Part shown: positions 8,492-17,079 of the stretch, in pieces
Layout of the letters: each line of letters begins with the position of its first letter
Numbering within the stretch: position 1 is the stretch's first letter
Assembly (NCBI GenBank): GCA_041725895.1
Contig: JBGRQA010000032.1
Span: forward strand, 1-63,799
Direction of reading: 5' to 3'
Origin: JBGRQA01 sp041725895
GTDB taxonomy: Bacteria; Bacteroidota; Bacteroidia; Bacteroidales; Marinifilaceae
DNA length: 63,799 nucleotides
Notes under the pieces: generated by a model
The model's input: the letters and a program-made list of their open reading frames with translations, nothing else
The model's database searches: none
Told to the model about the DNA's origin: nothing
Made by a program: the position numbers and the translations under genes

Positions 8492-10432
8492 TTACTCAAT
8501 TATTTTACTTTCTGAAAACCAGACCATTTTTTTGTTCTCTTTATATTTCACCTTTTCCTGGTCCAACAACAACCGTACAACACGAATCACTTTTTCCTCC
8601 GGGGCATTGCATGCGGTTACCAATTGTTCCAGGGACCTTTCGGTTTTCGTAAGAAGCTCCTGAATTTCACCTTCGATACTTGAATACTCATCCGTTTTTA
8701 GATCAACACCTCCCTTTTCCCTACATGCATCACATTTGCCACAACGAGGAGCATTCTTTTGCCCGAAATAATTCAGCAGCATCTGGGAGTGACACCTCTC
8801 CTGCGCACTTGCATAATCAATTACGGCGTTGATTTTTTCGGTAAACTTCTCTTTCCGGTCCTTGTAAACAGACTTGCCCAAAGTTATATGACCTATTGGC
8901 AATCGAGGCTGCGTAAAAATCACAAGTGGTGTTTTTCTACGGGGAATGTATTTTATCATGCCCACCCTGGCCATCTCCACCAGGTATTCTTTCACTTCCT
9001 CTGTTTTCATTTGGCATTTCTGAGCCAGCAACTCCTCATCCACTGCAACGTAATCGGTAAACAAGCCTGTGTAGGTGCGAAGCATTAAACGTATCAATTT
9101 CTCCTGTTTGGGATTGGTGTCCTGGTAATGATACAATTCATCCCTTTGAACGCTAAAATGAATTTTAGTAGCATGCTCCAAATCATCTGTCAACTCCAAA
9201 TACCCAGCTCTCTGCAGAATTTTCAAACTACTGTATGCCTGTAATACATTGAACTTAAAATTATGGCAAAAAGTAGCCATATTAAAATCCAAAACAGCAC
9301 CTTCGCCTCCCCCTTCTCCTATTTGGAAAAAATTCCCCAAGGCGCCATAGATTCGTTTGATCAATTCTTTTTCGGGAAAAGAAGTCTTGATCCGTTTCTC
9401 AAGCTTTACTTTGTCGGAGGGTGCATACAGCAATACCGCGTAGGCCTTTTTCCCATCCCTTCCGGCCCGTCCGGCTTCCTGAAAGTAGGCTTCCAGGGTA
9501 TCCGGCAGATCCATGTGAACGACTACTCTCACATCGGGTTTATCAATGCCCATTCCAAAAGCATTGGTGGCCACCATCACCTGAACCTGATCCGTCTTCC
9601 AACGGTTCTGACGAAAATCTTTCAACTTGTTACTCAAACCAGCATGATAGTATTCCGACCGAATTTTATTCAGCTTTAAAAAATCGGAAATCTCCTTGCA
9701 GCGTTTCCGACTCCTTACGTACACCACAGCACTTCCTTTTTCCCGAGTCAGAATTTTCAAAAGGTAGCGGTTTTTATCCTCGATATGACGAACAAGATAG
9801 GTCAGGTTTGGTCGTTCAAAACTTTTCTGAAAAACGTTTTTCTTTCTAAAATTCAGTTTTTCCTGAATGTCATCCACCACATCGGGTGTAGCTGTTGCGG
9901 TTAGGGCCAAAACAGGAACATCCGGAAAAAGTTCCCGGAAGGAAGTAATTTCCAGGTAGGAAGGCCGAAAATCGTACCCCCATTGCGAAATACAATGCGA
10001 TTCGTCCACTGCTATCAAATTCACCTTCATCTGCACCACCTTGTTTTTAAAGTAGTCAGACCGTAAGCGTTCGGGCGAAACGTACAGAAATTTCACATCT
10101 CCGTAGATGCATTTGTTCAGCTTCAATTCCATTTCGTGCCGCGAAAGTCCGGAAAACAGCATCTCTGCCTTTATCCCCAACACTTTTAGATTCTCCACCT
10201 GGTCTTTCATCAAGGCAATCAATGGAGAAACAACAATGCATATTCCTTCTCGAGCCAAAGCTGGAACCTGAAACGTAAGCGATTTTCCACCCCCTGTAGG
10301 CATTAGGCCCAAAGTATCGTTTCCTGCCGCTACCGAAGAGATAATATCCTCCTGCAAGGGGCGAAATTCGGAATACCCCCAGTATTTTTGAAGAACCTGG
10401 TGAAATGGATGCATATCAGTGATAAATAACAA
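8492..10432 (-). CDS. recQ: RecQ-type ATP-dependent DNA helicase
   Basis: A 646-residue 3'-5' DNA helicase used in recombination repair and fork processing. Visible motifs: motif I MPTGGGKSLTFQ, motif II DESHCISQWGYDFRP, TATA (motif III), and motif VI QEAGRAGRDG. The RQC zinc site is present as CGKCDACR plus an upstream cysteine pair around residue 570, and the C-terminus (about 590-640) is a winged-helix-like segment. There is no HRDC domain, as in many Bacteroidetes RecQ paralogues of this length. The start shown gives MLFITDMHPFHQVLQKYWGY; the internal ATG six codons later (MHPFHQ) is an equally good start. It is divergent from guaB. Confidence 0.93.
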   Translation of the reverse strand: MLFITDMHPFHQVLQKYWGYSEFRPLQEDIISSVAAGNDTLGLMPTGGGKSLTFQVPALAREGICIVVSPLIALMKDQVENLKVLGIKAEMLFSGLSRHEMELKLNKCIYGDVKFLYVSPERLRSDYFKNKVVQMKVNLIAVDESHCISQWGYDFRPSYLEITSFRELFPDVPVLALTATATPDVVDDIQEKLNFRKKNVFQKSFERPNLTYLVRHIEDKNRYLLKILTREKGSAVVYVRSRKRCKEISDFLKLNKIRSEYYHAGLSNKLKDFRQNRWKTDQVQVMVATNAFGMGIDKPDVRVVVHMDLPDTLEAYFQEAGRAGRDGKKAYAVLLYAPSDKVKLEKRIKTSFPEKELIKRIYGALGNFFQIGEGGGEGAVLDFNMATFCHNFKFNVLQAYSSLKILQRAGYLELTDDLEHATKIHFSVQRDELYHYQDTNPKQEKLIRLMLRTYTGLFTDYVAVDEELLAQKCQMKTEEVKEYLVEMARVGMIKYIPRRKTPLVIFTQPRLPIGHITLGKSVYKDRKEKFTEKINAVIDYASAQERCHSQMLLNYFGQKNAPRCGKCDACREKGGVDLKTDEYSSIEGEIQELLTKTERSLEQLVTACNAPEEKVIRVVRLLLDQEKVKYKENKKMVWFSESKIIE

Positions 10433-10555
10433 AAAAACGGGAGAATCCCCCCCTATTTCTTTCCAAAAAGCTGGTAAAAATAGTAACTTTTACGATGAAA
10501 CGCGCAATTAACACTTTTTAAGCAAGAGCTATGAATCTCTTCCGCTTATTTTTTG

Positions 10556-10563
10556 TATTTTCG
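10556..10563 (+). promoter_or_regulatory. possible -7 promoter box of guaB
   Basis: TATTTTCG differs by one base from the Bacteroidetes -7 consensus TAnnTTTG. It lies 32 bases upstream of the chosen guaB ATG at 10595. No good TTTG -33 element was found, so the call is tentative. Its position inside the longer in-frame reading supports the downstream start. Confidence 0.35.
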
Positions 10564-10594
10564 CATGCAATATAAAATTAAAAATTATTGCCCA

Positions 10595-12064
10595 ATGTCA
10601 TTCGTATCTGATAAAATTATTTCTGAGGGTTTAACTTTTGATGATGTACTTTTGGTGCCTGCCTACTCCGAAGTACTGCCAAGAGATGTAAGCCTGAAAA
10701 CCCAATTTACCCGAAACATTACCCTTAACACTCCGATTGTATCTGCAGCAATGGATACAGTAACTGAATCGGCCATGGCCATCGCCATTGCCCGTGAAGG
10801 AGGAATTGGTGTTATCCACAAGAATATGAGCATCGAAGCTCAGGCCAAGCAAGTGGAAACCGTAAAACGGGCTGAAAACGGAATGATCTACGATCCAATC
10901 ACCATTCAACCTTACAAATCGGTTAAGGATGCTTTGGGGATTATGAAAGAATTCAAAATTGGTGGAATTCCAGTGGTTGACAATGAAAAATCACTGGTAG
11001 GAATTGTAACCAACCGTGACCTTCGTTTTGAATTGGAAATGGATCGTCCCGTTGCAGAAGTAATGACCAAAGAAAACATCGTTACTACGTCTGTATCAAC
11101 AAACCTGGATCAGGCTGCTGAGATTCTTCAGGCCAATAAAATTGAAAAGTTGCCGGTTGTTGATGCCAACAACAAATTGGTTGGATTGGTAACCTATAAA
11201 GATATAACCAAAGCCAAGGACAAACCTATGGCTTGTAAGGACCCCAAAGGTCGTTTGCGTGTTGCAGCTGCCGTTGGTGTAACAGGAGATACCATGGACC
11301 GTATCGAAGCACTGGTTAATGCCAATGTAGATGCAATTATTATCGACACCGCCCACGGTCACTCCAAAGGTGTGGTAGAAACATTGAAAGCCGCCAAAAA
11401 GAAATTCCCTGACATGCAGTTTGTAATCGGTAACATCGCAACTCCGGAAGCTGCGGTTATGCTGGCCGAGGCCGGTGCAGATGCCGTTAAAGTGGGAATC
11501 GGACCCGGTTCTATTTGTACCACTCGCGTGATTGCCGGCGTTGGAGTACCTCAGTTGACTGCCATTTACGAAGTAGCCAAAGCACTGGAAGGAACCGGAG
11601 TTCCTGTTATTGCTGATGGTGGTCTTCGCTATTCGGGTGATATCGTAAAAGCTCTGGCTTCGGGAGCCAATTCCATCATGGCCGGATCCATGTTTGCCGG
11701 TGTGGAAGAATCTCCTGGTGAGACCATCATTTACAACGGTAGAAAATTCAAATCCTACCGCGGTATGGGATCGGTTGAAGCGATGCAACAAGGCTCCAAA
11801 GATCGCTACTTCCAGGATGCAGAGGACGATATCAAGAAGCTGGTTCCGGAAGGAATTGTTGCTCGTGTTCCCTACAAAGGTTCTCTTTACGAAGTAATCT
11901 ATCAGTTGGTAGGTGGCTTGAGAGCAGGTATGGGGTATTGTGGTGCCGCCAATATGGATGCGCTGCACAATGCAAAATTTGTAAAGATTACTGCTTCCGG
12001 TATGGCTGAAAGTCATCCGCATGATGTGGCTATCACCCGTGAAGCACCAAACTATAGCAGATAA
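10595..12064 (+). CDS. guaB: IMP dehydrogenase
   Basis: A 489-residue enzyme that oxidises IMP to XMP with NAD+, the committed step of GMP synthesis. The chosen ATG at 10595 gives MSFVSDKIISEGLTFDDVLL, the canonical family start; an in-frame ATG 42 bases upstream adds an unrelated 14-residue extension that overlaps a promoter-like box. The TIM barrel is interrupted by two CBS domains (about residues 92-215) that sense adenine/guanine nucleotides. The catalytic loop GIGPGSICTTRV places the nucleophile at Cys308, and the flap contains the GYCGA segment near the C-terminus. The gene is followed by a strong terminator at 12081. Confidence 0.97.
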   Translation: MSFVSDKIISEGLTFDDVLLVPAYSEVLPRDVSLKTQFTRNITLNTPIVSAAMDTVTESAMAIAIAREGGIGVIHKNMSIEAQAKQVETVKRAENGMIYDPITIQPYKSVKDALGIMKEFKIGGIPVVDNEKSLVGIVTNRDLRFELEMDRPVAEVMTKENIVTTSVSTNLDQAAEILQANKIEKLPVVDANNKLVGLVTYKDITKAKDKPMACKDPKGRLRVAAAVGVTGDTMDRIEALVNANVDAIIIDTAHGHSKGVVETLKAAKKKFPDMQFVIGNIATPEAAVMLAEAGADAVKVGIGPGSICTTRVIAGVGVPQLTAIYEVAKALEGTGVPVIADGGLRYSGDIVKALASGANSIMAGSMFAGVEESPGETIIYNGRKFKSYRGMGSVEAMQQGSKDRYFQDAEDDIKKLVPEGIVARVPYKGSLYEVIYQLVGGLRAGMGYCGAANMDALHNAKFVKITASGMAESHPHDVAITREAPNYSR

Positions 12065-12080
12065 AACAATCTCTCAATAT

Positions 12081-12110
12081 GGCGACCTGCATAAAAAGCA
12101 GGTTGCCTTT
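12081..12110 (+). terminator. guaB: guaB terminator
   Basis: A 10-bp stem with one mismatch pair (12081-12090 with 12098-12107, A-rich loop of 7) is followed by a T-rich run. It lies 16 bases past the guaB stop and separates it from the isomerase operon. Confidence 0.8.
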
Positions 12111-12145
12111 TACTTTTGATCAGGTTTCATTCCAAAGGGTTCAGA

Positions 12146-13816
12146 ATGAATAAAAGCATTTTTCTTCTCGTGCTATTTTGCTTGTCCTACAGTCTGGCCA
12201 ACGGTCGTAATAGCCGTTCTGACACTCTTTTTACCATTAACGATCAGGGATTCTCTACCCAAAAGTTCCTCAACTATTACAAAAACAAGAGACTGGGGGA
12301 AAACAACCAGCCTCAACTTTCTATTGAGGAAGCTTTGGATATATACATCCATTTTCATTTGAAGGTATTGGAAGCTAAAAAACAAGGACTGGACACCCTG
12401 CCACAGTTCAAAAAAGAATTCCGGAATTACAGCGAACAAATACTTACCCCCTACTTGTACCCGGTTACTATTTCCGAGGAAAAAATCCGCGAGGCTTACC
12501 GAAGAATGCAATACTTCCTCAAAGCAAGACACATACTCATCAAGGTAAAACCAAACGCCAGCTCCAGGGACACACTGGAAGCCTACAACAAAGCAATCCT
12601 GATTCGGAACCGGCTACTCAAAGGAGAAGACTTTGCCAAACTGGCCAAACAACATTCCGCAGACCTTTCGGTTCGGAACAACAAGGGAAACCTGGGGTAT
12701 TTTACCGTTTTCCAAATGATTTACCCATTTGAAAATTCAGTTTATGCTTTGCAAGTGGACGAAATATCCCAACCGGCAAGAACCCAATTCGGATATCACA
12801 TTATTCAACTTCTGGACAAGAAGAAGAACCCGGGAAAGATAAAAGTTGCCCACCTCATGATTGCAGTACCTCGTAAGGCAAATAGCATAAAGAGAATCAA
12901 CGCACGGAAGAAAATTGACTCACTCTATACCCTCCTTAACAAAGGGAAAGACTTCTCAGAACTGGTGAAGCAACATTCAGACGACAAGAAATCGGCCGAA
13001 AACGGAGGAATTCTTCCCTGGTTTGGCTGGAAAGAAATGTTTCCGGAATTTGAGAATGCAGCCTTTGCCCTACGGAAAAACGGAGACCTATCCGAACCAA
13101 TAGCTACACCCTTTGGCTGGCATATCATCAAACGTCTGGAATTAAAAGAACAAGGAAACCTGGAAGACAGCCGCGAACAGTTGATTCAGCAAATCAAGAA
13201 GAGCGGAAGATGCAATATTCCCAAAGAGAAATTAATTCTAGAACTGAAAACAAAGTACAAATTCAAGGAAGACAGAAGCCTGCTATCCAACTTCTATTCC
13301 ATCCTGGACTATGCTTACGCTGATTTATCCGTACCCATTTTCTCAATTGCAGACAGTTCCTACTCACAAGTCCGATTTGCTGAATACTTGAGCCAACAAC
13401 CCTCCAAGGAAATGAACGAGGATTTCAGGGATTACATCAATAGAATTTATGATAATTTCATAAACAATAGTATCTTAGCCTTCCATAAACAGAAACTAAT
13501 CGAAAGAGAACCCAAAATAAGGGAGCTTCTGAAAGAATATTACAACGGAATCCTGGTCTTCAACATCAACGACAAAATGGTTTGGACTCCTTCCGTTACA
13601 GATAAAATTGGCCTGACTAATTTTTTCAAAAAACACTACGAAAAGTTCCAAAAAGAATACGGTTACGAAGTTCTTTTGGAAAGCATTCGTGGTATTGTTG
13701 TTTCCAACTACCAGGATACCCTGCAAAAAAGGTGGCTGGAACAACTCCAACAAAACAACAGAATAAAGATCAATCAAACTGAATTAAAAAGATTACAACA
13801 ATTATATGACAAATAG
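12146..13816 (+). CDS. periplasmic peptidyl-prolyl isomerase with two parvulin domains
   Basis: A 556-residue secreted chaperone. The ATG at 12146 gives MNKSIFLLVLFCLSYSLANG, a clean signal peptide; the upstream in-frame ATG at 12116 adds ten residues in front of it and is disfavoured. Two parvulin (PpiC) domains follow: the first begins at ARHILIKVK (about residue 128) and ends near FGYHIIQL, the second runs from VAHLMIAVP to FGWHIIKRL (about 235-335). Each keeps the GNLGYF / GGILPWF core and the final histidine-rich strand. The last 200 residues are helical with no recognised domain. Its stop overlaps the start of the next gene by 11 bases, so translation is probably coupled. It should help outer-membrane protein folding in the periplasm, as SurA and PpiD do. 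Confidence 0.88.
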   Translation: MNKSIFLLVLFCLSYSLANGRNSRSDTLFTINDQGFSTQKFLNYYKNKRLGENNQPQLSIEEALDIYIHFHLKVLEAKKQGLDTLPQFKKEFRNYSEQILTPYLYPVTISEEKIREAYRRMQYFLKARHILIKVKPNASSRDTLEAYNKAILIRNRLLKGEDFAKLAKQHSADLSVRNNKGNLGYFTVFQMIYPFENSVYALQVDEISQPARTQFGYHIIQLLDKKKNPGKIKVAHLMIAVPRKANSIKRINARKKIDSLYTLLNKGKDFSELVKQHSDDKKSAENGGILPWFGWKEMFPEFENAAFALRKNGDLSEPIATPFGWHIIKRLELKEQGNLEDSREQLIQQIKKSGRCNIPKEKLILELKTKYKFKEDRSLLSNFYSILDYAYADLSVPIFSIADSSYSQVRFAEYLSQQPSKEMNEDFRDYINRIYDNFINNSILAFHKQKLIEREPKIRELLKEYYNGILVFNINDKMVWTPSVTDKIGLTNFFKKHYEKFQKEYGYEVLLESIRGIVVSNYQDTLQKRWLEQLQQNNRIKINQTELKRLQQLYDK

Positions 13817-14657
13817 AATTCTATATACATACGCTCTGATTCTTCTTTTCTCATTCACCGCATGTCAATCAGGAGATATGGGAGATAAAACTCCGGTGGC
13901 CAAAGTCCATGACAAGTACTTGTTCCAAAGCGAAGTTAGCGATGTAGTACCTGATAATAGTACGAAAGAGGACAGCCTACTGATTGCCGATAATTTTATC
14001 CGGCAATGGGTGAAAAAACAACTCCTGATTTCAAAAGCCGAATTAAATCTTCCGGATGAAGAAAAAGATGTTGAAAAACTGGTGGAGGATTACCGTAACT
14101 CTCTAATCATTCACAAATACGAACAGATACTGGTAAAGCAAAAACTGGATACGCTCATCTCTCAAGAAGAGATTGAAAAATATTACCAGGATTACAACTC
14201 AAACTTCACCCTGGCCAAAAACATTGTAAAGGCAGTGTACATTAAAATTGCAAAACCGGTCCCTTCTCTTAAAAAGGTGCAAAAACTGTACAAATCAAAC
14301 AAAGAAAAAGATTGGCTTGAGTTGGAAGATTACTGCTTCCAGAATGCCACCAAATTTGATAATTTTAACGAAAATTGGATTTATTCCCAGAATTTATTGA
14401 ATAAAATACCTGTTCAAATCGACAAAGAAGAGGTATTTTTGACCAGAAATAAGTATTTTGAGACGCAGGATTCTACCTATCACTATTTTGTGAAGATTAA
14501 GGAATTCCGACTAAAGAACACGACAGCCCCCCTAATGTTTGTAAATGAAGACATTCGCCGAATTATTCTAAATAAACGGAAACTTCAATTCATCAAAAAC
14601 CTGGAGGAGGATATCTACCGGGATGCGGAGGCTAAAAACAAATTTAAAATTTATTAA
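13806..14657 (+). CDS. SurA-N-like lipoprotein between two parvulin genes
   Basis: A 283-residue lipoprotein: signal peptide with lipobox LFSFTAC, lipid-anchored Cys20. The mature part starts with VAKVHDKYLFQSEVSDVVP, which resembles the first strand and helix of SurA/PpiD-type chaperone N-domains, followed by long amphipathic helices (about 45-140) including IRQWVKKQLLISKAEL. No parvulin catalytic segment is visible, so it is likely a chaperone-like protein without isomerase activity. It overlaps the upstream isomerase by 11 bases and sits 12 bases before the downstream surA gene, so the three should be made together. Function is inferred from context and from the N-domain resemblance. Confidence 0.7.
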   Translation: MTNRILYTYALILLFSFTACQSGDMGDKTPVAKVHDKYLFQSEVSDVVPDNSTKEDSLLIADNFIRQWVKKQLLISKAELNLPDEEKDVEKLVEDYRNSLIIHKYEQILVKQKLDTLISQEEIEKYYQDYNSNFTLAKNIVKAVYIKIAKPVPSLKKVQKLYKSNKEKDWLELEDYCFQNATKFDNFNENWIYSQNLLNKIPVQIDKEEVFLTRNKYFETQDSTYHYFVKIKEFRLKNTTAPLMFVNEDIRRIILNKRKLQFIKNLEEDIYRDAEAKNKFKIY

Positions 14658-14669
14658 TCCATTAACAAT

Positions 14670-16022
14670 ATGCGAAATCTTTTAAAGACAGCTGTAACCG
14701 TTTTCTCCATTCTGACCCTTGGTCTTCTTCCCGGAAGGGCACAAGAAAATATGATCGATCAGATTATTGCCGTTGTAGGTAACGAAGTGATCCTTAAGTC
14801 AGATGTGGAAAATCGCTTTCTGAACTACCAGGCGCAAGGCTATACTTCCGGAACAGGTGACTTCAAGGGCGAGATCTTTGAGGATCTTCTAATCCAGAAG
14901 CTACTGCTGGCACAAGCACAGGTAGATAGTATCGAAGTAACCGAACAGGAAGTGGAAAATGAATTGGACCGGAAGATGCAGATGTACATCGAACGCATCG
15001 GCTCCAAAGAGAAACTGGAACAGTACTTCAATAAGTCCATCCTGGATATGAAAAATGATTTGAGAGACATGACCCGGGATGAGCGAACCAAAGAGAAAAT
15101 GCAGGCGGAAATCACCAAGAACATCCACCTCACCCCTGCTGAAGTTCGTGATTTCTATGAAAACATTCCCAAAGACAGCTTACCTGAGATTGCAGGAGAA
15201 GTTGAGCTTCAACAAATCGTAAAATATCCGGAAATTGACGTTGAGGAGAAGGATCGTATCCGGGAAAGATTGAGAGGCTTCCGTGATCGCATTATCAAAG
15301 GCGAAAGTTTTGCCACCCTGGCCGTTTTGTATTCAGAAGATCCCGGTAGTGCTCAACGAGGTGGAGAATTGGGATACACAACACGTTCCTCTTTAGTTCC
15401 GGAATTTGCCAACGAAGCCTTTAACCTGAAACCAGGTAAAATTTCCAAAATTGTTGAATCGGAGTATGGTTTTCATATCATTCAACTTGTTGACAGAAAA
15501 GGTGAACGAATCAATGTTCGTCACATCCTGCTGAAAGCAAAAATTTCAGATGAGAAACGTGAGAAATCTATCAGTCAGCTAGACAGTATAGCAGATCAGA
15601 TTCGTTCTGAGAAGATTACCTTCGATCAGGCAGCCTTCTACTACTCTGACGACAAGGATACCCGAAACAATGGCGGTTTATTGGTAAATCCCTACACAGC
15701 TACCTCTAAATTCCAACAGGATAATCTTCCTCCTGCCATTGCACAACATCTAAGTGGTATTAAACTAAATGAAATTTCAGATCCGTTCCTTGACAATTCC
15801 CAGGGAAAAGAGAGCTACAAAATCATTACTCTCAAATCGGAATCCAAAGCCCACAAGGCCAATCTTAACGATGACTGGAGCCAGTTTGAAAACATGCTAA
15901 AAGCTAAAAAGCAACAGAAAATACTGGATAAGTGGATTAAAGAGAAACAAAAATCCACCTATATTCACATCGATGATTCCTTCAAAAACAGTACCTTTAG
16001 ATTTAAGGGCTGGATAAAATAA
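14670..16022 (+). CDS. surA: SurA-type peptidyl-prolyl isomerase
   Basis: A 450-residue periplasmic chaperone. It begins with a signal peptide (LLKTAVTVFSILTLGLLPGRAQ) and the SurA N-domain signature IDQIIAVVGNEVILKSDVENR. Two parvulin domains follow: about 172-272 (VELQQIVKYPEID to FGFHIIQLVDRK-like end) and about 276-385 (VRHILLKAKI start), the second being more divergent. Length and order match SurA, which escorts unfolded beta-barrel proteins to the BAM complex. It is the third gene of a tight run (12-base gap upstream) and ends 23 bases before a very strong terminator. Confidence 0.92.
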   Translation: MRNLLKTAVTVFSILTLGLLPGRAQENMIDQIIAVVGNEVILKSDVENRFLNYQAQGYTSGTGDFKGEIFEDLLIQKLLLAQAQVDSIEVTEQEVENELDRKMQMYIERIGSKEKLEQYFNKSILDMKNDLRDMTRDERTKEKMQAEITKNIHLTPAEVRDFYENIPKDSLPEIAGEVELQQIVKYPEIDVEEKDRIRERLRGFRDRIIKGESFATLAVLYSEDPGSAQRGGELGYTTRSSLVPEFANEAFNLKPGKISKIVESEYGFHIIQLVDRKGERINVRHILLKAKISDEKREKSISQLDSIADQIRSEKITFDQAAFYYSDDKDTRNNGGLLVNPYTATSKFQQDNLPPAIAQHLSGIKLNEISDPFLDNSQGKESYKIITLKSESKAHKANLNDDWSQFENMLKAKKQQKILDKWIKEKQKSTYIHIDDSFKNSTFRFKGWIK

Positions 16023-16045
16023 TCGAATCATACAACATGCCATAC

Positions 16046-16080
16046 ATCAGACACAGCCCTTGCTGTGTCTGATTTGTCTT
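16046..16080 (+). terminator. terminator of the surA operon
   Basis: A perfect 11-bp stem (16046-16056 with 16063-16073, loop of 6) followed by a T-rich tail. It begins 23 bases past the surA stop. Its right arm overlaps the GTG at 16065 that would start a longer moxR reading, which is the main reason to place the moxR start downstream. Confidence 0.85.
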
Positions 16081-16106
16081 TAGACAAACCATTAAATTCG
16101 GGAAAC

Positions 16107-17072
16107 ATGAATTTTAAAAACGACGTGGAAGCGGTTGATGCTTTACGAAGCAAATACCAGGAACTTACCCGTGAGATTCAGAAAATGATATTGGGTCAGG
16201 ATGAGATCGTTCAAAACGTTCTGATCTCTATTTTCAGTAATGGGCACTGCCTACTCGTGGGAGTACCAGGTCTGGCCAAAACCCTCCTGGTCAACACCAT
16301 TTCGCAGGTATTGGATCTTAAATACAAACGCATCCAATTTACCCCGGATCTGATGCCTTCCGACATTATCGGCACTGAGATTCTGGATGGGAACCGGCAG
16401 TTCAAATTCAACAAAGGACCACTGTTTGCCAATATCATCCTGGCAGATGAAATCAACCGAACTCCGCCCAAAACCCAGTCTGCGTTACTGGAAGCCATGC
16501 AGGAGAAAAAAATAACCACCAACGGAATCAATTACGAGCTGGACCATCCCTTTTTCGTTTTGGCCACTCAGAACCCAATTGAACAGGAAGGTACCTACCC
16601 GCTTCCGGAGGCCCAACTGGATCGCTTCATGTTTAGCATTTACCTGGATTATCCAAGTTTGGAAGACGAAATTTCCATTGTAGAGAACACCACCTCCGGT
16701 AAAAAGGTTGAGCTACAAAAAGTGCTTTCCGCCAAGGAGATTATTTTCTACCAACAATTAATCCAAAAGATTCCCATCAACCGAAATGTACTGGAATATG
16801 CAGTCAACCTTACTGCAAAAACCCGTCCCAATACAGAATTAGCACATGACTACGCCAACCGTTACATCAACTGGGGGGCAGGACCAAGAGCTTCCCAATA
16901 CCTGGTGATCGGGGCCAAAACACATGCTATTCTAAATGGAAAATATTCTCCGGATATTGAAGACATTAAGGCCGTAGCCACCTCCATCCTTCGGCACAGA
17001 ATTGTGAAGAACTACAAGGCTGAGGCAGAAAGAATCAGTGTAGAAGACATTATTAAAGAATTATTAAACTAG
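16107..17072 (+). CDS. moxR: MoxR-family AAA ATPase
   Basis: A 321-residue AAA+ ATPase. Walker A is GVPGLAKT, Walker B is ILADEINR followed by TPPKTQSALLEAMQE, the MoxR signature, and sensor 1 lies at ATQNPIEQEGTYPLPEAQ. MoxR proteins act as chaperones that, with von Willebrand A partners, insert metal or mature complexes. Here no DUF58 or VWA gene follows; the next gene is an OstA-like protein 7 bases downstream. The ATG at 16107 gives MNFKNDVEAVDALRSKY; the GTG at 16065 lies inside a terminator hairpin and would add 14 residues with no family match. Orphan status is notable; a role in the envelope is possible through the downstream gene. Confidence 0.88.
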   Translation: MNFKNDVEAVDALRSKYQELTREIQKMILGQDEIVQNVLISIFSNGHCLLVGVPGLAKTLLVNTISQVLDLKYKRIQFTPDLMPSDIIGTEILDGNRQFKFNKGPLFANIILADEINRTPPKTQSALLEAMQEKKITTNGINYELDHPFFVLATQNPIEQEGTYPLPEAQLDRFMFSIYLDYPSLEDEISIVENTTSGKKVELQKVLSAKEIIFYQQLIQKIPINRNVLEYAVNLTAKTRPNTELAHDYANRYINWGAGPRASQYLVIGAKTHAILNGKYSPDIEDIKAVATSILRHRIVKNYKAEAERISVEDIIKELLN

Positions 17073-17079
17073 AACAAGA

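Noticed and set aside
11096..12022. 308-codon reading opposite guaB
   Set aside because: Antisense to guaB; composition is that of reverse-frame translation.
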